A stretch of DNA of 64,000 nucleotides from Chionoecetes opilio (taxonomy: Eukaryota; Arthropoda; Malacostraca; Decapoda; Majidae): the NCBI GenBank assembly GCA_016584305.1, contig JACEEZ010022995.1, positions 1 to 64,000 on the forward strand, written 5' to 3'. A program made the position numbers and the translations under genes. Below the pieces are notes generated by a model. That model did not search any database and had not been told where the DNA came from. It worked only from the letters and a program-made list of their open reading frames with translations. Below are positions 1-11,964 of the stretch, piece by piece. How positions within the stretch are numbered: position 1 is the first letter of the stretch; each line of letters begins with the position of its first letter.

Positions 1-355
1 GCTCACGGCTCACCGGCACAAGGTCTCCGTTCGTCCCCTGACCCCCACTGCCCTGATGCAGGAATGTTCCGGAGACCATTGAACACTTTCTGCTGCAGTG
101 TCCGCGCTTCCACTCCCACCGTGTAGTGCTAAACTCTCAACTCCTCGTCCTGAACATCACCACTTTGACCTGCCACCCTGCTGGCAGGGGCTGGCGTCCG
201 TCCCTCACGGCAACACGCTGTCCTCCGCCGCACCTGTGCCTTCCTGAAGAAGACAGGTCAGCAACCGCGCCTTTTGATAGCATCATAGGACATCACTGGG
301 GCTCATAGTGTTCCCCAAGGGATCCTCGCAGCCCTAAAACAACAACAACAACAAT
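1..355 (+). pseudogene. 3' end of a non-LTR retrotransposon ORF2 with (AAC)n tail
   Basis: The frame open from 57 to a TAG at 306-308 reads CRNVPETIEHFLLQCPRF, the Cys/His motif (ETxEHxLxxC) found near the C-terminus of many LINE polymerase proteins. A CPxC-like half lies in another frame just upstream (about 40-54), so a frameshift near 55 has split the motif. About 28 bases after the stop, (AAC)n runs from 336 to 354, as in LINEs that end in a short 3' simple repeat. The polymerase domain lies outside the window, so the clade cannot be assigned. Confidence 0.6.
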
Positions 356-790
356 GCCTCCCGTAGTGCCGCCCAAAGACCCAAAATGTACTAGAAAACC
401 AGTACACCTTACTTTTTACCAGATAAAGTCTCTGAATGGCTACACCTCCCAGACTTTCGCAGTTCCCGGACTTTTGGGGTTCCCGGACCAGGCTAACTCC
501 GTAATAGTCCAGAAAATGGAGGGTCGAGTGTACATATTATACTGAGCCAAAAATAATAGACAAAAAGTAAGTTGGAAGGCCTGTGGATCCCGCCAACTCC
601 TGTGGAATATTTACCTAGTTGTCTAATAACGCATACAGACACACTATCACCGTCCGGTTGCCCCCTCACCATTTAGGAGGTTAGGTTAAGGTTCGGTTCT
701 GTTAATAATCTTGCCAGGGGTTTCTAGGGGGGCAGAGCCCCTTTTTTAAGGAGCTAGGTTAGGTTCGGTTAGGGTAATAATCAGTGTTGT
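356..790. other. Non-coding, with TTAGG-like stretches
   Basis: No gene is seen. GGTTAGGTT-type runs occur near 675-700 and 755-780. They are short, interrupted and interstitial. A short open frame at 354-545 has no recognisable motif. Confidence 0.5.
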
Positions 791-901
791 AGGTCTCGAG
801 ACTGGTCTTGGTCTCGAGACCAGTTTGATGTGCATGGTCTTGATCTTGGTCCCGAAGCTTCTGGTCTCGGAGTTTGGCTCGAGACCACGTCGAGACCAGG
901 A
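791..901. repeat. GGTCTCGAGACC short-period repeat
   Basis: Several imperfect copies of the self-complementary motif GGTCTCGAGACC and of CTTGGTCTCG lie within about 110 bp. A longer, degraded version of the same motif appears at 3,135-3,320. Confidence 0.6.
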
Positions 902-2712
902 TTAAAAAGTGCATCGCGGCGTGGGGAAGGTCTGTATTTATTATCATACACGGAGAAAAATCATGGCTCTTTCGATTCACGGCGCGCCATACAGCGTTGT
1001 ACTGTCTATAGATACTGCCTGACTAGCTCTATGGTGATGATGCATGAGCTGAGCCCTGCGAGCGCTGATAGAGTGCGTGCAAGTCGAGAGAAATGCATGA
1101 CGTGGCCATTCTCGCAGTGATAATCTCCGTTTGCACCCCGCATGTTTGCAGCTCTGTTCACCTCCGTGTACTTCATATATGTGTAGGCCTATGCAATCCC
1201 CGCACCCTTCGCACATTTACACCACAGGCTTAGCTAGCTCGCTTGGAAAACGTAACCACAAAAATTGCTATTTTCCTATGTTTGTTTCTTCATGCCAACG
1301 AAGCAATGAAAGCAGAAATTTTTGACCTAGATGTTAAGTTGTTCACATATATAAAAATTTTTGTCAAAATATTTCTTCCCTTATACGTTCCCCTTTTTAC
1401 CCCCCTTCAAACCAGAGCTGTTAGTTTAAATCAAAGCACATCTGGCAGCAAAAAATTGCCAGGTGCAAAAAAACCCCACAAAATTTTTAATTTTGGCTTT
1501 CCCACATTTTCCCTTTTTTTGGGCATTTTTAAATTTTTTTCACAAAAAAAAAATAAATTTCAATTGTAAAATATTTTAAACCCAACCCCAAAATTTTGTG
1601 AGTAGTTTTGGCAAGAAAACAAAAAACTTGGCGGGAACCTGGCAACCCCCTGTTGGAAAGTGACATAGGAGGGTGGGACAGTGGGTGTACGGCTAGTCTC
1701 GCTTTTCCTTTCCCGCAACCAGAAGAGTAATAAGTCGGCATTTTCGGGAAATTTATAAAATTTTGCGTTCAAGGACCCAAGGAGTTTTTTTTTTAAAAAA
1801 AACAGGGGGAAACCCAGAAGCCCCCACAGCATTTTGGTTACTTTTGCAAGCAAAGCACACGGGACAAGGCTGGCACAACGCCCGGCTTTTTTTCAAGCTT
1901 GGGGCGATCCCTTTTCCGAACAACTTAAGTCGTTTTTTTTGGCGTCCAAGACCTTTTGGGAACGAAAAAAAGTTTTTGTGGGAAAATTAAAAAAAGGTTT
2001 GGTTTTTCTGCGACAAAAACACAACAAGTTTTGGAGGAGCCAAAAATAATAATCAAGGGCAAAACATTGCAAAAAAAATTTTCAAAAAGTAGTATAACAC
2101 AAATTTTCAGAAGTGTTATTGGATTGGGTTTCCCTAATCCAAGACGGTGCTTGGGGGAAAAAAAAAAAGGGATTTTTTAGACAAAAAACAAATTAAAATT
2201 TAACAGAAACAAAAAAACCCTTCATGCTCGCGGGGGGTGGGGAAAACAGAAAACCCCCCGCGAAAAGATCGAAAAAATCCGCGAGTTTGAAAATTACATT
2301 CATTTACCCCATATTTTTTTTATTTTTTTTTTTTTTTTATTAAAATCACAAAGGCCGGGCCCAAAGGGCAAAACCCAAAAAGGGGGGTAAAACAAACCCC
2401 GTTTAGTTGCCAGCCCCTAAAAAAAGGGACAGAAGAGAATAAAAAAAAAAACAGGGGGTTGAGCCAATTTGGGTTCGGGAGGTGCCCTTGTTGTCTTTTT
2501 TTGAAAAGTTTTGGGAGTCATGGGAAAAAGGGGAAAAAAATAGAAACAGGAAGAGGGGTTCCAGAGTTACCAGTAAAAGGGATAAAAAAGAGTAAAGTTT
2601 AATTGATTAACTCTTGCAGGGGGGAAGAGGGGGCCCAGAATAGGGATGAGAATGAGTAGAAAGTTTTTGTGCAGCGGGGGCCGCGGGAGTGGGGGAGGCA
2701 GAATTTAGAAGT
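902..2712. other. No recognisable feature
   Basis: I see no gene, terminal repeat or tandem array. From about 1,400 onward the sequence turns into long mononucleotide runs, and the open frames there are low-complexity artefacts of those runs. Confidence 0.5.
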
Positions 2713-2945
2713 TCAAAAAGACCCGTGAGCTTTGAAAAAAAACGGTAGAAGAGAGCAAGAGAAGCAAAAATTGGGGACGGGGGTTTTTAAAGATTGAAGA
2801 CAGTCATCAGAGGAGAGGATTTTGATGAAAAGAAAAGTTTTTGACTCAACCTGTTTGGGAGGGGTGTATGAGTGGACCCTCCCCCAAACAGTGAGCCCAA
2901 TACTCCTACAGGGGCGGATAAGGCCCCTGTAAAAGAGAAAGGGCA
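2713..2945 (-). pseudogene. LINE ORF2 C-terminal fragment (same family as 53,014-56,155)
   Basis: The reverse strand reads FYRGLIRPC, VESKTFLFI and DDCLQSLKTPV. These line up with FYRGLIHPC-like, VESKAFRLI and TDCLQSLNHR at about 55,560-55,715 in the longer LINE. It is therefore the region after the polymerase domain of the same Jockey-like family. Many substitutions follow the homopolymer smearing of this region. Confidence 0.65.
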
Positions 2946-2957
2946 ATTGGGAGGGGG

Positions 2958-3004
<47 letters not shown>

Positions 3005-3012
3005 GGGGGGGG
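2958..3012. repeat. A-run (39) joined to G-run (16)
   Basis: An uninterrupted A stretch at 2,958-2,996 is followed by G at 2,997-3,012. It lies next to the antisense LINE fragment and is probably inflated by consensus error. Confidence 0.8.
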
Positions 3013-3134
3013 TTTGGGAAAACCCCCGTGATTAATCAAACCCGCGAGCCTGAAACCCCGACCATGAAGGGTTTTTGAAACAGCCCAAAAACATTAAGAT
3101 AAATATTTCAAAATTTTATACAAAAAATTTTTAA

Positions 3135-3320
3135 ATGCCTTTTCTTGGTCAGGGTCTTTTTCGGAGGGTTGGTCCGGGTTTTGCTCTCGGGGGGGTCTGG
3201 TTTTTGGTCTGGGGGGTTTGGGGTTTTGGTTTTGGGAGGGTCGGTTTTGGTCCGGTTTTCAAAGGGGGTCTGGTTTGGGTTTCTTGGTCTTGGTCTCGGA
3301 GGGTTGGTTTTGATCCCAAC
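3135..3320. repeat. Degraded GGTCT/CTTGGTC repeat
   Basis: Repeated TTGGTCT and GGTCTCGG motifs with inflated G and T runs make this a longer relative of the repeat at 791-901. The open frames through it are repeat translation, not genes. Confidence 0.5.
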
Positions 3321-3687
3321 ACGGGTAATAAATCCCCCCGGGGCAGGGGGGGACAGAGCGGACCATCGGGGGTGGCGAGCAAAGGGGCGAAAAAGGGGGA
3401 TACTTGTTTAGGGAACAATTCGTTATTTCCCTTTTTTTTGAAAACCCCGGGACAAATTGTTTCCTACCCAATTTTTTTGTCCCTTTTTTCTATGAAGTTT
3501 ACATTGTATAAATTTGAAACGGCGCCCCTAGGTTTTGGTGATAAAAAAAAAACCCTTTTAATTTTTATAATTTTTTAAAACAGTTTTTGGGAAAACTAAA
3601 AAATCCCCATCTAAAAAAAGCCCCAAATTTCTGGCCAGGAAATTTAGCATTACCTTAAAAAATGCCCACGCAGTCCTTTTCCATTTA

Positions 3688-3812
3688 CGGGGGAGGGGTC
3701 CCGAAGATACGAGCAGTTAGGTTCCACCGGGCATACTCTTTAAAGCGAAATCTCGTATAAGGAAAACAAAAAAAAAAGGGGTAAAAAAAATGGGTTTTGG
3801 TTCCAGGCCCCC

Positions 3813-3854
<42 letters not shown>

Positions 3855-4496
3855 TCAAGCGAAAATAAAACACAAAAACACACAGGTTATATTACCCCCC
3901 AGGGATACCTTTTCTGTAAAAAAAAATTTCCCTGAAAGAGAAAATAGAAACAAAAAAAATAACTGACATTAATTAAAAATTAAAACAGATAACAACCCCC
4001 CCCAAAAAAGATTGTAAGTGGGGGGGGGACGCCACGGATAAAAAGAGAAGGAAATGTAGCCCCCCAAAGGGTTTGGGGCCCGCCAACCGGGCTAATTACC
4101 CCAAAAATGTCGGGCCCCACCCGCCATATGCTTGATTCCCCCTTTAAGGTCACGCCTTGTTTGGGGGTGACCTGAGGGCGGGCCCAAAAGGTTTGGGGCC
4201 CCCAAAAAACCTGAAAATTCCCCTAAAGTCGGGGTTCGCACCTTTAGCTTAAATTACCCTTCAGGTAGGGCCCTTGCGGGGGGGTGCCCTCACGGGGGTC
4301 AACCAAATCCCCCTTTTTGCCCACCCCCCGGGAGGGGTGGGGGGAACGCATTTTGAGCTTGAAAAATTTTATTTCCCCCCAGTCTAAATGTCTTCTTTGG
4401 GGATTTTCGATCTCGTATTTTGAAAATAGACCAAATTTACACATCTCGTTACGGATTCTGGGAAAACGAATGCTCGTAAAAACGGGGGACCCCCCG
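3688..4496 (+). mobile_element. Pogo/Tigger-like nonautonomous element, copy 1 (base-degraded)
   Basis: The left end reads CGGGGGAGGGGTCCCGAAG, then GATACGAGCAGTTAGG. The right end, at 4,390-4,496, carries GATTTTCGATCTCGTATT and finishes ACGGGGGACCCCCCG. Both ends match the elements at 15,900 and 48,554, and both are followed by TA. Length is about 809 bp. The poly-A at 3,822-3,850 matches the A-run about 110 bp inside the other copies. No transposase is encoded. Terminal sequence and TA target fit the pogo/Tigger branch of Tc1/mariner, which is inferred from the ends only. Confidence 0.7.
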
Positions 4497-7400
4497 TAAA
4501 AAGGGCCCCTTAACATCAATGTTCCTTTTTTCCTAAATTCACTTTTTTTTTAAACTTTTTTTTTAGGGCCGGGGGGTTTTAAAAAACCAGATTTAAGGGT
4601 TTAAGCGGTAAGATATGCAGAAAGGGGCGGGAGGGGTTTGCCGGAAATGTGGTGGCCCCCACCAAAATTTCCACCCTGTAAACCAGTGCCCAGTGTGAGC
4701 GACTTTTTAAGGGCCCCGGCCTCAAGCTAAACCCTGAAAACCTGGGGGACCCCCTTTTGGGGCCCAAGGGCTTAAAATTTTTTGAACCCAGCCAATGCCC
4801 CGAAGGTAATAAAGCCAACCGGGCCATTCCAATTTCATATCCCCCCTCCTCAGAAAACAGAGACAGGTGTGGGAACAGGAGAGAAGGGGGTTTAAACCCC
4901 TGGCAGGGCGGGGGAAACCCTGGGGGGAAAAAATCAACAGCTTTTTTGGGGAAAGGGAAAAACCCCCTGGGACGACTTTTTAGGGCACAAAAGGCCCCCG
5001 TCCCGAGAGTCATGTTTAAGGGTTGGGAGGACGACCTTCGTCAAACAAAGGGAAGGTTCCCCTTTAAAAGGGAAATTTTTTTCGGGAACGCAGACCCAAA
5101 CGACAACGGCCCAAAGGGGTCGGCACAAAGGGGACACGGGGGTCCACCCCCTTTTCTTCGTGGCTGACCTTCGTCCCCCCTGTCTTCTTTCCGGGAAAAA
5201 ATTTTCCCTTTTATGGAAAAACCTTTCCTCAGTCAAACAAGGTGGGTCGCTAAACCCCTTTATCATGCCCTTCTCGGTAGGGCCACAGTGTTATACCTAC
5301 TAAAAGTGAGTGCCCCTAAGTGAAAAAAAAACCCTGGTTTATCAAAAAAAAAAAGCGTTTGGGCATTACTATAAGTTTAAGGGTAGATTAGGGTTGATTT
5401 TGGGTTTTCCCATTTTTTACTACGGCAAAAAAAAAAGGCCTCAAGAAAATTTACATTGGGGCTTAGGTTAGGGTTAAGATTTAAGGGTTAGGTTAATTTG
5501 GGGTTGGTTTTTAAGGGGATCTTTCCGGGGGTATTTTTTTTATCAGCGGTTTTTTGATTTTTTTTCCCTTTTATGTTATGTATATTTTATTGGGGTTTTA
5601 ATTTTAGCTAAGTTTAAGGTCATTTGACGAATACTTTTTTTTGTCCCTAATAAAAATTTAAATTTAGGGAAAAGATTAAAGTCCTTATTTTGCTGAATTT
5701 TTTTTACAAATTTTGAGGGGAAAAATCTAAAGAGGGTAGTTTATAGAATTACTGAAAAAAAATCGCTAAAAGCCCAAAAAATTTTTTTTTTTTTTATTTT
5801 AGTGAGATAATTTTTGTTTTATTTTGCCCTTGTCTAGAAAATAATTTTAATTTCGAAGGGTTATCCTTCAATTATGGGAAAAGGGGTTTATACAAAAGGG
5901 GGCATTTTTTTTTGTCTTTTAAGATGTTTTGTCCATTTCCCAAACTCCCCAAAAAGTGAGGAAAATATTGGAGAAATATCGAACTTTTGTGGTTTTGAGA
6001 TTGGCCCTTTTAAATTATTGTTTCTTTTCTTTGACTTTGTGCCCCTATGAGGAAACCCCCAAAATGGGAAATATTTATTATGCTCAATCTTTAAAGCCTT
6101 TTATGGGATTAAAATGGCATTAAAAGTTATAAAGTGTTTGGAACCTGGGTTTTATTTAAAGGTATTATTTACCCCGAAAGCGAAAAGTATCAGGGCAACA
6201 CCACTTCTCTTTTTTTCGCCAGGTTTTAAAAATTTAAAAACCTCCGGGTTCAAGGGCTTTCCCCCTAATGCCCTGCTTTAAAATGGGAGGAAAAGGATGG
6301 AAGGTAGGGGCCAAAAAAAACCCCTCAAAAATGCCCAAAAAGCCCGCAAAGGCATAAAAAAAGAACAAGAGTTCCAATCCCTGTTTTTTTCACAAAGGGT
6401 TTAGGCTTTTATTTAGGGCCCCAGCTCACACTATTTATACCCCCTCACCCGAGTTGCCAGGGAGTTCCCAAAACCATTTGGGGGGCAAATTTTCTCCCAT
6501 TTTTTTGTAAAAAAAAATTTGCCCTTCGTTGACCCAAAAAAGCGCCCCCAAAACCCCGTTAGAGAGCGTTTGGGGGGGGGGGGGGGGGGGGGGTTGGGGG
6601 GGGGGGGGGGCTTTGGGGGGGGGTTCCGGGGGGGAGGGGGTTAAAAAGGCATTGGGGGCGAGGGGGTGGGGGGGGGGGTTTTTCTTTAAAATAGGGAAAT
6701 GAAAAAAAGAAAGGTTATAACCAATTTTATTTTGGAATTTTTCTTAAATTTTTTGGAAAGAAAAAAAGGAAAAGGCGGGCCAGCTTTTTTTGTACAGAAA
6801 AGGGGGCCCAAAGAAGGAAAAAAAATTTTTCTAAGGAAGGGGGGGCTTTGGACCCAAGGAAAAGGGGAAAAACCCAAAAAAACCTTGGTTTACAGGCGGG
6901 GGGCTCGGGGGCATAAAAAGGTTTTGTCTCCTTTTTGGGGAAAAAAGGGGAAAAAAAAAAGGGGGAAATAAACAAAGTTTTTTGGAAAATCCCGCCAAAA
7001 AAATTTAGGTTTAAAAAAAAAAAAAAAAAAGGGAAAAAAATTAAGGCCTGAAAACGGGAAACCAAAAAAAAAAACATATTGGGTAGAAAAAATGGGTAAA
7101 ACGAAAAAAATGGGGATAAACTAGAGAAGAGGAAAAAAAAGTTTTTCGTAAAAAAAATAATTTCATTTTGGGAAAAAAAGAGTGCCATGAACTAAAAACT
7201 AAAGAAAAACGAGGGAAAAAGGGAGTGGAAAAAATGGAGAAAGAAAAAATGCCAAATACAAAAAAAATGGAAAAAAGACACAAGGGGAAAATGAAAGGAA
7301 AAAAAAAAAAGACATGGAAGATAAAAAAAAAGAAAAAGACCAAGGAAAAATTTTCATCAGTTAAAAAGAAGATAAGAAAATGAAAAAAAAAAATCTGACA

Positions 7401-9012
7401 AAGAAGAAAAATAAAAATAATAAACAAAAGGAAAAAATTTTCTTAGAGATACGGTGGGGCCCAAAAAAAAATGTGTCATCCTTTTTGGTCTCAAAGAAAA
7501 AGTTTTTCCCCGCCCCAAAAAAAAACTAAGAGAAGGGGAAAAAAAAAAAAAGGGTTTAAAAAAAATATTTAAATAGTAGAAAAAAATAGGAGGGTTTGAA
7601 GAAAAAAAAAGAAGAGATACATAGGTTAGGCAAAAAAGGGGGGGGAGGGGGGGGGCCCCACCCCCCCCCTTTTTAAAATTAAGGTTTGGTCACAAAATAC
7701 AGCACCCAAAATATATTCTAAGGCATGGAAACGGCCCCCAAAAAACGAAGAATTAAAGGAAAAAATGGATAAGAAAAAAATATGAATGAGGAAGGGAAAA
7801 AGCCAGTTGAATGAATGTTTAAAGAAGCCCAAAAAAAAAAAAACGAAAAAGAGAACGGAAAAAAAGGGAAAAACAGAAATTTATGGAGAGTTTTAGAACC
7901 AAAAAAATGAAAAAAGTGGTATCTAAAAGAAAAAAAAAGAGTAAAGAAGACAGTTCAAAAGGGAAAAAGAAAAAAAGGGGGCAGGGATCGTACCCAAATT
8001 AAATGGGCTAAAGGGCAACATTAAAAGAAGTTTAAAAGAATTTCCTGAGAGCCCAAAAAAACCAGACAATTGGGTTTAAATAGAAAAAAAAGCTTTAAAA
8101 TGATTCTGAAAAGGGTTTTGCCAGTTGGGGAGGGCAATATAATGTATGGGAAAGGGGAAACAGAAATCAGAAAAAAGGGGGGTGGTGTAATGGTTTTTTA
8201 AAAAGGAAAAAAAGTGGGGACTTTCCCCCAATTGGTTGGGAGTAGGGAATGTGGAAAAAAAAGGAAAAAAGAAGTATGGCAGAGGGTTTTTGGGTTTAAG
8301 GGGAAAAGTTGGTGATTTAAAAAAGGAAAAAATAAAGAGACTTTTGTACTCGGGATAAGTTCCCCCTAAGACAAATTCTTGGGGGGGGGGGAGAGAAGAG
8401 TTGGAGGAATGATTTAAAAAGGAAAACACAAAACCAAAGTTTTTTAAAAAATACGATGGAAAAAATTTTGAGAAACATAATTTTGTTGGGGAAAAATCTT
8501 AACCCGCAAAGAATTTTTCTGGGGGGAAGGGTTACGGGAAAGGGGGAAGGGAAAAAAATATGGGGGTGGTATATTGGTTTGGGTTTGGTAATGAATAACA
8601 TCATGATTTAGGGGATTTTAAAAGGAATACAAGATTCAGGGGGAGCGGGAAAAACCATCAAGACTAGATCTTTTCTATTGACAAAAAAACTGGGAAAAAA
8701 ATTTTGTAAAGGGGAAAAATTTTCACTGCCCCCCTTGGAAAAAAAAAGTGACCAAAGTAAATTATTGAATTTGAAAGGGAAATGATAAAAAAACAAAAAA
8801 AAAAAGGGGGGAAGGGGAAAAACACAAAGGGAAAAGGAAATACAATTATGGGGAAAAACAGACTTTTTACGGGGTTTTTAAGAACATTTTTCGGGGAGAC
8901 AGAAATGGAGGAATTTCCCGCAACAAGGAGGGACCCCAAAAAAAAATGGGGTGAGGTTTAAACCCAAATTTTTCACCGAAGGAATTTAAAAAGTTAAAGT
9001 TCCCCCCGGAAG
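4497..9012. other. No supportable gene; smeared low-complexity sequence
   Basis: About 4.5 kb dominated by A/G or T/C runs. Open frames such as 4,579-5,013 (-), 6,727-7,188 (-) and 7,041-7,427 (-) are Phe/Lys/Gly-rich translations of homopolymers with no family motif. A TTAGGG-like patch lies near 5,460-5,510. Confidence 0.6.
6572..6679. repeat. Poly-G tract
   Basis: About 100 bases are almost only G with a few T, C or A interruptions. A run like this is hard to sequence and may be an artefact. Confidence 0.8.
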
Positions 9013-9753
9013 GTGTATCAGAGAAAAGAAAAAAGAAGGGAAGGTTTAAAAAGAAAATTTTTTAATTTGCAAAAACTAGAAAGAATGGTTTCCGAAGTGG
9101 GGTGGAAAACCCTTTTTGAGAAAAAGGGGATGAAAAACAGTTTAAAAAAAGATCAAAAATCAGAAAAGGTTTTCGGTGATAAGTGGAAGTTCCCAAGGAT
9201 CAGTATTGGCCCCAGTGTGTTTCTTTGGGGCCCTTTTTAAATGATATGACAGAGGGGGGTAAACAGTTATATGAGTTTATTCGCTGGGGAATTTAACTAA
9301 ATTACTAAGAAAAAAGTAGAAAAGTAAGGGACTGTGAGGAAATTTTCAAAAAAGGGTCTAGATAAGATTTTAAGGGGTGGGGTCAATTTTTCCCGGCCCC
9401 AAAAAGGGGTTGGAATTTTAATGCCTTTAAAAAGGGTTTTCTAAAAAATGATGGGAAAGTGGGGCAAGTTTTAAAGGGGGAAAAAAAGAGACAGAGAGGA
9501 AAGTTTTCGATGGGAAAAGATTTGGGTAATCAAAACAAAAAGGTTCCAAAAAAAATTTGGGGGTAGGGGTTACGGAATTAATTTTTTTTAAAATAAGAAG
9601 CATAAAAAACCCAAAATCCCAAAAGGGGAACATATTTAGTTTTTTTCCCGAGGAAAATAAAAATGGCATTCAAATACAGGAAAAAACCCGTTTAACCGGC
9701 ATTAAAAAAAACGGGCCCCGCCTCAAAACAAACGGCCCCTTTAAACGACCCAG

Positions 9754-9822
<69 letters not shown>

Positions 9823-10660
9823 CCCCCACTGAAAAACTCGGGAAAACTCTCTTCCTGTTTTTTTTTTTTTCCATTTTTTCCCCCTATGACTTACTCTTTT
9901 CAAAAAGGATCAAAAACCCCTAAAAAAATTTGGTCCCCCCCATTTTTTTTTTTTTCCTTCCGGTCCTTTATGGGAAAAAATAAAAGGGGCTTTTGTCCCA
10001 AAAAATTTTTGTTGGCCCCCCCCCTTGGCCGGTTCCTTATAGGGGGGAAAAAAAAAAAAAAAAAAAAAAAAAAATCCGATTCCCATAAAGGAAAAAAAAA
10101 CCGGAAAAATGGGGGATGGGGTGGTAAGGGGGGGGGGGGGGGGGGGGTGGGGGGTAAAGGTTTGGAAAAGGTTAAAAATATGGGGGGTGATTTGGGTCCC
10201 AACATAAAAAAGAAGGATATAAGGAAGATTGAGAGAATACAAAGAGAAACCACAAAAATGGCTCAAGCCTGAGAGATTTACCATATGGGGAAAAAGATTT
10301 TAAAGATCCAACTTTTGGGGAAAAGAAGAAAAGGGGGAGATTTTATAGCAGTGTAAAGCATCAATGGGTCGGAAAAAATTGATAGAGAAGATCTTTTTGG
10401 GGGGGATGATAGAAGTGCAAAGATCAGAGAAGAAATAAAAAAGGGAAAAACAGCAAGAGGGACTAAAAAAATACGCTTCCCGTATGAAGCTAGAAGCCTG
10501 GAAAAAACCTGATGCAAAAGTGATTTGAAAGAAGTATTTCGGACTTAAAAGGAGGCGGATAATAGTAGATTTGGAGACGGGACAGTACGAGCATAGCTCT
10601 TTTCCTGTATGTTAAAAACTGGGGGTTTAAAACAACTAGGTAAATACATAACCAGGGAAA
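9013..10660 (+). mobile_element. Degraded LINE, polymerase core to 3' tail (GDGTxRA family)
   Basis: At about 9,190-9,300 the forward strand carries a smeared VPQGSVLAP motif, then NDMTEG and NSYMSLFA, the reverse-transcriptase palm of a LINE. At 10,200-10,275 it reads KKDIRKIERIQRETTKM, followed by RGDFIAV and EKIDREDLF, the conserved post-polymerase region. The C-terminus reads GDGTVRA then TAG at about 10,574-10,597. After it comes a tail ending AACTAGGTAAATAC-like sequence. The middle (9,680-10,190) is broken by T and A runs. The final 60 bp resemble the tail of the SINE at 51,089. Confidence 0.65.
9757..9822. repeat. T66 homopolymer
   Basis: Sixty-six consecutive T lie inside the degraded LINE. 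Together with the A-run at 10,049-10,073 they bracket a short unrelated insertion. The length is likely unreliable. Confidence 0.85.
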
Positions 10661-11669
10661 AATTAGACGACAGTGACATCAAATGGCACTACGCACGCAC
10701 CTGACTTTTGTACGAATTTCGGCCCTTATATGAGAACTAAGGGATTTGCCCTACTTTGAGGGGGCAGAAATCGTTCTATAGGGATCACATTTGTTCCTAC
10801 AAAAATTTTTGGGAATAATATTTTTAGGTCGTTCGTTCTATAAGAGAAAGGTTCTAGCAAACTGTGTTCTATGGGGACCCTACGTATTTAGTATTTTTTT
10901 TAAAGATAAAAAATTTCAGGCTGACGACCCCCTCAAGGTTTGGGTAAGATTTGGTTTATTTTAATTTTTTTTAAGGGAAAATTTTGTTTTTTTTGTTTTT
11001 TTTTGAGTGCTTTGATTGTTTTGGACCTAAATATACTGCAAATTCTCTTTTTGATGTTCCCCCCAAAAACCCGGTTTCCCCCACTGGTTCCAAATTTTTG
11101 TGGGGGGGGGAGGGGGAACCAAAAATTGGTGCCTCCCTCAGAAAATAAATTGTTGAATCACATCAAAAAACACCAAAAAAAACAAATTTTCCGGGCAAAA
11201 ATTACTTGAAAACCTCTTTCTGCAAATTAACTGGTTCTTTTTTCATTTTCTTGTGATTGTATTTCCCTAGTTCTGATAAGGGAAATGAGTTATACTGTGG
11301 GCCCCCGTCTCCTTGTCTCAAATTGGTAAAATTTTTGGGCTTTAATCTTTGTAAAGTGTTAAATCTATCTCAGTGCCGGGGACTATGGCCTTGGCTTCCC
11401 CCCCCGGGCCCCCACCCCATTTTTTTAAACAACCCCCTGGGCAAACTTTTAAATTTTTTTTTAAATGCTTGTTGTGTAATATTATGTTCATTGTTAAATT
11501 TTTCTTTTTCTGTATTTTAAATTCTTTGGGAAAAATTTCGCATATTCGAAAAACAACTACGGTTTGAGTCGAATCGATTGCAGGGACAGATATTGAAAAA
11601 TTGGGAATATTCGAAATTTACGAATGCGAAAGTGAAATTTGGTCCATCACTAGTTTGGGCTTACAAATG
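10661..11669. other. No recognisable feature
   Basis: AT-rich, partly cleaner sequence. I found no family motif on either strand. The open frames at 10,940-11,209 and 11,257-11,520 are low-complexity and lack domain motifs. Confidence 0.5.
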
Positions 11670-11812
11670 AAACGGTACAGTCTGTTCTGCATGCGGCGAG
11701 GACTTTGAGATTTTAAAAGTTTATATACCTTGGTAGCAAGTTCAAAAATGCGGCGGGCACGTCAAGAAGTCTTACGGGGGTTTTGGCATACCCACGGTGT
11801 TATGGACTCCAA
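11670..11812 (+). pseudogene. RTE LINE fragment (post-polymerase region)
   Basis: Nucleotides from GGTACAGTCTGTTC through ACGTCAAGAAGTCTTACG to GGTGTTATGGACTC closely match the reverse complement of about 58,330-58,470 inside the RTE element. There the protein reads ILESFTYLGSTV and SRQEVLRRIG. Here the frame is lost. The piece ends abruptly against a fragment of another LINE at 11,813. Confidence 0.7.
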
Positions 11813-11964
11813 GCCCATCTACTCCCGCGCTTTTGATTCTACTCTGCATTTTTCAACGCGTTCATTAGGTTCCAACTCAACGGAAAACTAAGTGTTTCAC
11901 GGAGAGATTCCCAAGCGCCTAACTTCTGATCTTTCATAATTTCTGTTGGGGCAAAGCAACTCCA
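11813..11964 (+). pseudogene. Jockey-like LINE fragment (polymerase YADD region)
   Basis: From AAGCCCATCTACTCC through CTGCATTTTTCAACG to AACTTCTGATCTTTC the sequence matches 55,160-55,310 of the longer LINE, across the YADD catalytic site. The catalytic codons are altered (GCTGATGATTCT has become a GCTTTTGATTCT-like sequence). It abuts the RTE fragment at a shared GACTC/AACTC junction. Confidence 0.7.

Noticed and set aside
655..785. GGTTAGGTT runs as a telomere
   Set aside because: They are short, interrupted and interstitial. The arthropod TTAGG telomere would be a long uniform array at a chromosome end.
6727..8939. Several open frames of 60-150 codons rich in Phe, Lys or Gly
   Set aside because: They are translations of homopolymers in a smeared region, present on both strands at once and without any domain motif.
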